12,649 nucleotides of DNA from Polyangiaceae bacterium (GTDB lineage: Bacteria > Myxococcota > Polyangia > Polyangiales > Polyangiaceae): assembly GCA_025936205.1 (NCBI GenBank), contig JAICTU010000262.1, positions 1 to 12,649 on the forward strand, written 5' to 3'. The translations under genes and the position numbers were made by a program. Below, one piece after another: positions 7,694 through 12,649 of the stretch (position 1 is its first letter; every line of letters starts with the position of its first letter). Under the pieces are notes generated by a model, which was not told the origin of the DNA, made no database searches, and was given only the letters and a program-made list of their open reading frames with translations.

Positions 7694-10111
7694 ATGAAAG
7701 TCAGCCCGGAAGTTGAAATTGCCTGCTCGGTCGCGGCCACGGAGGCTCAGCGCCGGGGACACGACATCGTGGGTGTCGAGCATCTGCTCTACGCCCTGTT
7801 GATGGACGAAGAGACCAGCCGTGTGCTGGCCAAATCCGGTAGCAACACGGTGAAGCTGAAGGCGGAGCTGGATCGCCTGCTCAGCAGTCACTTCCCGAAC
7901 TCGGGCACCGACCTGCTCGCCACGCCCCGCCCCTCGCGCGGGTTCCAGCGCGTCTTGCAGCGCGCCGCGGTGCACGTGGAGTCGAGCGGCAAGGCCGAGC
8001 TCAAGGGCTACAACGTCCTGGTCGCGATCTTTTCGGAGCCGGATTCGTTCGCCGTGCAGGCGCTGGAAGACAGCGGTGTCACGCGACTCGACGTGGTCAG
8101 CTATGTGTCCCACGGGCTGAGCAAGGACGGCACCAGCAAAGAGGATAGCGACGCGCAGTTCGAGGAGTCGCTGGATGACCCCTCACGCGGGCGCGACGGG
8201 CGCGGCGAGAAAGAGGGCGACCCGCTGGAGCGCTTCGCCAACAACCTGAACGCGCGGGCGCGCAACGGCGAGATCGATCCGCTGGTCGGGCGCGATTCCG
8301 AGATCCGGCGCGTGATCCAGGTGCTGAGCCGGCGGCGCAAGAACAACCCCTTGCTGGTGGGCGATGCCGGCGTCGGCAAGACCGCCATCGCCGAAGGCTT
8401 GGCCGCGCGCATCATCAATGGTGAGGTGCCCGAGCCCCTGCGCAAGGCCACCGTCTATGCGCTGGACATCGGCGCGCTGCTCGCGGGCACCAAGTACCGC
8501 GGCGACTTCGAAAACCGCATGAAGGCCGTGATCCGGGCGCTGCAGCGGGATGAGCACAACATCCTGTTCATCGACGAGATGCACACCGTGATCGGCGCCG
8601 GCGCGGCCAGCGGGGGCACGGTCGACGCCTCGAACCTACTCAAGCCTGCACTCTCCAGCGGCAAGCTGCGTTGCATCGGCGCCACCACCTTCGAAGAGTA
8701 CCGCAGCCATCTGGAACGCGACCGCGCTTTCGCTCGGCGCTTCCAGAAGGTCGAGGTGCTGGAGCCGAGCCTGGAGGAGAGCGTGCTGATCCTGCGTGGC
8801 CTGCGCTCTCGGTACGAGGAGTTCCACGGGGTCACCTACAGCGACGACGTGCTGCAGACGACGGCCACGCTCGCTCAGCGGCACCTGCATGACCGCAAGA
8901 TGCCGGACAAAGCGATCGACTTGCTCGACGAGTCCGGCGCCGACACCAAGCTCTCTTCGGATCCCGGCTCAGCCGTGACCGTCGAGCGCGTGGAAACGGT
9001 GGTGGCACGCATGGCGCAGATCCCCTCGCGCCAGGTGAGCTCCAGCGACAAGAAAGCACTGCGAGATCTCGATAGTGATCTGCGGCGCGTGGTGTTCGGA
9101 CAAGAGCGCGCGATCGCAGAACTCTCTTCGGCGATCAAGCTGGCCCGCGCCGGCCTGCGTCCGCCGGACAAGCCGATTGGCTCTTACCTGTTCACGGGCC
9201 CCACCGGTGTCGGCAAGACCGAGGTCGCGAAGCAGCTGGCGCTGACCATGGGCATCGAGCTGATTCGCTTCGACATGAGCGAATACATGGAGCGTCACAC
9301 CGTCTCGCGGCTGATCGGCGCCCCGCCGGGCTACGTGGGCTACGATCGCGGCGGTCTGCTGACGGAAGCGATCGCGAAGACACCGCACGCGGTGTTGCTG
9401 CTCGACGAGATCGAGAAAGCGCACCCGGACGTCTTCAACGTGCTGCTGCAGGTGATGGACCACGGCTCGCTCACCGACAACAACGGCAAGCGCTCGGACT
9501 TCCGGCACGTGGTGCTGATCATGACCAGCAACGTGGGCGCCCAGGACCTGGCTCGCGTGCGCGTGGGCTTCGGCCAGCGCAATCAGCGAGGAGATGACGA
9601 CCGCGCCTTCAAGAACACGTTCAGCCCGGAGTTCCGCAACCGTCTCGATGCGCGCATTCGCTTCGATGCTTTGAGCCCCGAGACGATGCTCAGCATCGTG
9701 GACAAGAGCATCAAGGAGCTGGCAGGGCAGCTGCGCGAGCGCGAGGTGAGCATCGAGCTGACCGAGAACGCGCGCAAGTACCTGGCCATCATCGGCTACG
9801 ATCGAGACAACGGCGCTCGCCCGCTGGCGCGCCTGGTGCAAGAGCGGATCAAACGGCCCCTCGGAGACGAGCTGCTGTTCGGCAAGCTTGCGTCGGGCGG
9901 CCACGTTCAGGTGGACGTCCCGCCGGAGGCGGTCGATACGGCAGACAAGCTGGATGACGACGCCCCCTCGCCCATCTTCTTCCACTTCGAGACCCAGAGT
10001 CGGCTGCCTGTGCCCCCGATCGCTGGTGTGGAGGCGAGCGACCCCGGCGCGCAGCCCGAGGGTCCCGCCCGCAAGGACGCGGCCCTGGACCCGCGCTCCC
10101 GCCCGAACTGA
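7694..10111 (+). CDS. clpA: ClpA, AAA+ unfoldase of the ClpAP protease
   Basis: ClpA is a hexameric two-ring ATPase that unfolds substrates, including those delivered by ClpS, and threads them into ClpP. The 805-residue protein has a Clp N-domain (about 1-140), a charged linker (145-175), the first AAA+ ring with Walker A GDAGVGKT (223-230) and Walker B ILFIDE (290-295), pore residues KYRG (267-270), and the second ring with Walker A GPTGVGKT (502-509), pore motif GYVG (546-549) and Walker B VLLLDE (567-572). VGF (624-626) fits the [LIV]G[FL] loop that docks on ClpP. There is no ClpB-type coiled-coil middle domain, which rules out ClpB. The C-terminus runs about 45 residues beyond E. coli ClpA (758) as a Pro/Asp-rich tail. 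ATG 7694 has AAGGTG about 9 bases upstream. The 111-base gap after clpS holds only short GC hairpins (7619-7631, 7648-7660). Confidence 0.97.
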   Translation: MKVSPEVEIACSVAATEAQRRGHDIVGVEHLLYALLMDEETSRVLAKSGSNTVKLKAELDRLLSSHFPNSGTDLLATPRPSRGFQRVLQRAAVHVESSGKAELKGYNVLVAIFSEPDSFAVQALEDSGVTRLDVVSYVSHGLSKDGTSKEDSDAQFEESLDDPSRGRDGRGEKEGDPLERFANNLNARARNGEIDPLVGRDSEIRRVIQVLSRRRKNNPLLVGDAGVGKTAIAEGLAARIINGEVPEPLRKATVYALDIGALLAGTKYRGDFENRMKAVIRALQRDEHNILFIDEMHTVIGAGAASGGTVDASNLLKPALSSGKLRCIGATTFEEYRSHLERDRAFARRFQKVEVLEPSLEESVLILRGLRSRYEEFHGVTYSDDVLQTTATLAQRHLHDRKMPDKAIDLLDESGADTKLSSDPGSAVTVERVETVVARMAQIPSRQVSSSDKKALRDLDSDLRRVVFGQERAIAELSSAIKLARAGLRPPDKPIGSYLFTGPTGVGKTEVAKQLALTMGIELIRFDMSEYMERHTVSRLIGAPPGYVGYDRGGLLTEAIAKTPHAVLLLDEIEKAHPDVFNVLLQVMDHGSLTDNNGKRSDFRHVVLIMTSNVGAQDLARVRVGFGQRNQRGDDDRAFKNTFSPEFRNRLDARIRFDALSPETMLSIVDKSIKELAGQLREREVSIELTENARKYLAIIGYDRDNGARPLARLVQERIKRPLGDELLFGKLASGGHVQVDVPPEAVDTADKLDDDAPSPIFFHFETQSRLPVPPIAGVEASDPGAQPEGPARKDAALDPRSRPN

Positions 10112-10120
10112 ATAGATCGC

Positions 10121-10144
10121 CGGCGGTCTCTGCGGAGACCGCCG
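10121..10144 (+). terminator. GC-rich hairpin downstream of clpA
   Basis: CGGCGGTCTC (10121-10130) and GAGACCGCCG (10135-10144) form a perfect 10-base stem with a TGCG loop, starting nine bases after the clpA stop. No T-run follows, but placement and stem strength fit a terminator, or an attenuator separating clpA from cti. Confidence 0.55.
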
Positions 10145-10204
10145 CCGCACGAAGGCGGGGAGATTGCGCCGGCCGCTGGCGCGCGAATTGCACACCTGCG
10201 GGCG

Positions 10205-12604
10205 ATGCAACAGACCGCCCATGGCTGGCTCCTGGTCGGCGCGCTGGCTTGGGCCGCTCTGATCGGAGCCTGCAGATCGCGCGGCGCGCTCAGTCCCGAC
10301 GATGTGCGGGTGGAGCACGGGCTGCTGGAGAGCACGCCGGCTACACCGATCGATTTTGAGGCGAAAGTCCGCCCCATTCTCGATCGACGCTGCGTCGTCT
10401 GCCACGGCTGCTACGACGCCCCTTGCCAGCTCAAGCTGTCATCGTTCGCGGGCATTCAACGGGGAGGCAGCAAGGAGGTCGTCTACGATGGGGCACGCAT
10501 CACGCCCGCGGATCCGACACGGCTGTTGATCGACGCCCTGACGACTGCCGAGTGGCGCTCCAAAGGCTTTCACGCCGTGGTCAACGAACGCGTCGAGCAG
10601 CCTTACGACCAGCTCGACGGCTCGGTGCTGTACCGCATGTTGCGCCTCAAACAGCGGCATCCGCAGCCGCTCACGGGGCGGCTCGATGCGAGTATCGATA
10701 CCAGCCTGGCCCGCAAAGCGGCGTGCCCCACACTCGAGGAGTTTGAAGACTACGCGCACGAGCACCCGGGCCAAGGCATGCCGTTCGCACTGCCGAACCT
10801 GAGCAGCGAAGACTACGAAACGCTGGTGCACTGGCTGGCGCAGGGCGCGCCCGCTCCCAGCGAACGGCCGCTCGGCGCCGAGAGCGCTGCTCGAGTCCGG
10901 GAATGGGAGGCATTCCTGAACGGCTCCACGCCGAAAGAGAAGCTCGTCGCCCGCTATCTGTACGAACATCTGTTTCAAGCACACCTGCACTTCGAGGGCA
11001 GCGAACCGCGCAGCTTCTTCGAGCTTGTGCGCTCCAGGACCGCGCCGGGGCAGGCGATCGTGCCGATCCCCACGCGGCGGCCCTATGGCGACCCGCAGCA
11101 GCCCTTCTACTACCGGCTACGCCCGCTGCTCGACAGCATCGTGGCCAAGAGCCACATGCCCTATGAGCTGTCCGAGGCCCGGCGCCAGCGGCTGACCGAG
11201 CTCTTCCTCGACCCCGACTACCCCGTAGCGGAGCTGCCCAGCTACGATCCGATTACGGCTTCGAATCCGTTCAAGGCATTTGCGGCCCTGCCCATCGGCT
11301 CGCGCTATCGCTTCCTGCTCGACGACGCACGTTTCTTCATCGAAGGCTTCATCAAAGGGCCGGTCTGCCGCGGCCAGGTCGCGCTCAATGTGATCGAGGA
11401 TCGCTTCTGGATCCTGTTCTTCGACCCCGCCGCAGCCCTCGCCACCAACACGCCATACATCAACCAACTCGCCGACTATCTCGCGCAGCCCAACGAGATG
11501 GAAGACAACCTGCGGCTGGTCACGACCTACGGCCGCTACTTGAAGCTGAACAATCGTTACCTGGAAGCCAGGCGCAGCGCCTTTCGCCTCTCTGCTCCGG
11601 TCCCGCTGGCGCAGGCCATGTCGCTGCTGTGGAACGGCGGGAATGCCAATCCGAGCGCTGCGCTCACCGTGTTTCGACACAACGACAGCGCCTCCGTGAG
11701 CTACGGGTTGGTCGGGGATCCGCCGCAGACGGCCTGGATCCTCGACTATCCGCTACTCGAGCGCATTCACTACCTGCTCGTGGCGGGCTTCGACGTCTAT
11801 GGCAACGTCGGCCATCAACTCAATACGCGGCTGCACATGGATGTGTTGCGCATGGAGGCCGAGAACAATTTCCTCGCCCTCTTGCCCGCGAAGGTGCGCA
11901 AGCTCATCCACGACGGTTGGTACACGGGCATCCGGACCGGAGACGCCGACGATCTCGACGTGTGGTGGATGAACATCGAGCTCGTCACCGGGTATCAGAC
12001 AGCAGACCCGCAGCGGGAGCTCTACCAGCACGCTGCGGGGCGGCTGGGAGCCCTGGCGGCCCCTGCTCGAGTGCGGCCTTGCGCTGGTGCCGATTGCGAT
12101 ACAGAGGAGCGACGGCGCGCGATCGCACGGGCGGATGCCGCGCTGGGCAAGCTGGGTCACATGAGGGGAAAGATCGTCCAGTTTCTGCCCGACGTGGCTT
12201 TTGTGCGGGTGAAGCTGAGCGATGATGAGGGCGCGGCGGATCACGATCTCGCATTCACCCTGATCAGCGACAAGGCCTACGACAATGTTTCGTCCATGTT
12301 TGCCGAGCACGAGCCGGGAGAAGCACGCGATGCGAGCCGCGATCGCCAAACCGTCGTACCCTGGCTCGAGGGCTCGTACCCCGAGTTTTTCTTCGTGTTG
12401 AAGCTCGCCGACGTGGAGCGCTTCGCGGAGCAATACGACGCGCTCCAGACCCGCTCCGACTATGAGCGGTTCACGGAACGCTTCGGGGTGCGGCGCACGA
12501 ACCCCCGCTTCTGGCAGGCATCGGACTGGTTCAATGCTCAGGCGTTACGCGAGCAGCCCGAGCGCGGCGGCCTCTTCGACTTGAATCGATACCAAGATCG
12601 CTGA
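10205..12604 (+). CDS. cti: Fatty acid cis/trans isomerase, heme-c type
   Basis: Cti converts cis double bonds of membrane phospholipid acyl chains to trans without removing them, quickly stiffening the membrane under solvent, heat or osmotic stress; it acts in the periplasm and needs heme. The 799-residue product matches the family in length and in motifs: the heme-c site CVVCH (63-67) within RRCVVCHGCYDAPCQLKL, PADPTRLLIDA then EWRSKGFHAVV (about 101-126), GQGMPFALP near 190, and FIKGPVCRGQVALNVIEDRFW near 380. Residues 9-20 form a hydrophobic signal, and LIGAC with Cys23 resembles a lipobox, so it may be a lipoprotein; the n-region lacks Arg/Lys, which is unusual. ATG 10205 has a poor ribosome site, but no better in-frame start is visible. 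It follows clpA by 93 bases containing a hairpin, so it may have its own promoter. Only 45 bases follow its stop. Confidence 0.95.
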   Translation: MQQTAHGWLLVGALAWAALIGACRSRGALSPDDVRVEHGLLESTPATPIDFEAKVRPILDRRCVVCHGCYDAPCQLKLSSFAGIQRGGSKEVVYDGARITPADPTRLLIDALTTAEWRSKGFHAVVNERVEQPYDQLDGSVLYRMLRLKQRHPQPLTGRLDASIDTSLARKAACPTLEEFEDYAHEHPGQGMPFALPNLSSEDYETLVHWLAQGAPAPSERPLGAESAARVREWEAFLNGSTPKEKLVARYLYEHLFQAHLHFEGSEPRSFFELVRSRTAPGQAIVPIPTRRPYGDPQQPFYYRLRPLLDSIVAKSHMPYELSEARRQRLTELFLDPDYPVAELPSYDPITASNPFKAFAALPIGSRYRFLLDDARFFIEGFIKGPVCRGQVALNVIEDRFWILFFDPAAALATNTPYINQLADYLAQPNEMEDNLRLVTTYGRYLKLNNRYLEARRSAFRLSAPVPLAQAMSLLWNGGNANPSAALTVFRHNDSASVSYGLVGDPPQTAWILDYPLLERIHYLLVAGFDVYGNVGHQLNTRLHMDVLRMEAENNFLALLPAKVRKLIHDGWYTGIRTGDADDLDVWWMNIELVTGYQTADPQRELYQHAAGRLGALAAPARVRPCAGADCDTEERRRAIARADAALGKLGHMRGKIVQFLPDVAFVRVKLSDDEGAADHDLAFTLISDKAYDNVSSMFAEHEPGEARDASRDRQTVVPWLEGSYPEFFFVLKLADVERFAEQYDALQTRSDYERFTERFGVRRTNPRFWQASDWFNAQALREQPERGGLFDLNRYQDR

Positions 12605-12649
12605 TGTGAACCGGCACGGTTTCGGCGCTGGAACATCATGTTACGCTCG

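Noticed and set aside
8969..10405. 478-codon open frame on the minus strand opposite clpA
   Set aside because: It lies fully antisense to clpA and the start of cti, whose motifs are unmistakable. Its translation is Arg/Ala/Val/His-rich with no recognisable domain, as expected for the complement of GC-rich coding DNA.

Overview
The window is a GC-rich bacterial chromosome segment. Its genes are tightly packed, and real frames strongly prefer G or C at the third codon position. A Myxococcota or related deltaproteobacterial host is an inference from three things: a short zinc-ribbon head (CPNCKAKYQI type) fused to a long Ala/Pro linker, an orphan NtrC-type activator, and a PilB/MshE-N + receiver + TPR fusion. 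No tRNA, rRNA, CRISPR array, insertion sequence or phage gene is visible.

Left block (1-5861, all minus strand). Read in transcription order, it holds a sigma-54-dependent NtrC-type response regulator (4452-5861). After a 141-base gap come queA (3204-4310) and tgt (2096-3214), two enzymes of the queuosine tRNA modification pathway whose ends overlap by 11 bases. Next is a three-domain protein, MshE-N-like + receiver + TPR (518-2095), whose ATG directly follows the tgt stop codon. Last is the start of an MJ0042-type zinc-ribbon protein that runs off the left edge. queA, tgt and the three-domain gene look like one translationally coupled unit.

Centre (5862-7231). A divergent intergenic region separates the minus block from the plus block. 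The plus block starts with a 150-residue protein resembling the uncharacterised DUF6918 family, with a clear GTG start and Shine-Dalgarno. It is followed by an Arg/Ala-rich 46-codon reading frame (6768-6908) and a 323-base gene-free stretch holding three inverted repeats within about 110 bases.

Right block (7232-12604, plus strand). clpS and clpA encode the N-degron adaptor and the AAA+ unfoldase of the ClpAP protease. A strong GC hairpin follows clpA, then comes a full-length cti gene for a heme-c-containing fatty acid cis/trans isomerase with a lipoprotein-like signal. The right block therefore combines protein quality control with membrane-lipid stress adaptation, although the hairpin suggests cti may be transcribed separately.

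Most of the window is housekeeping or known-family sequence. I do not see a complete new defence or mobile system. The parts least explained by known biology are the receiver-like protein lacking its phospho-acceptor Asp and coupled to tgt, the 46-residue basic ORF, and the inverted-repeat cluster upstream of clpS.
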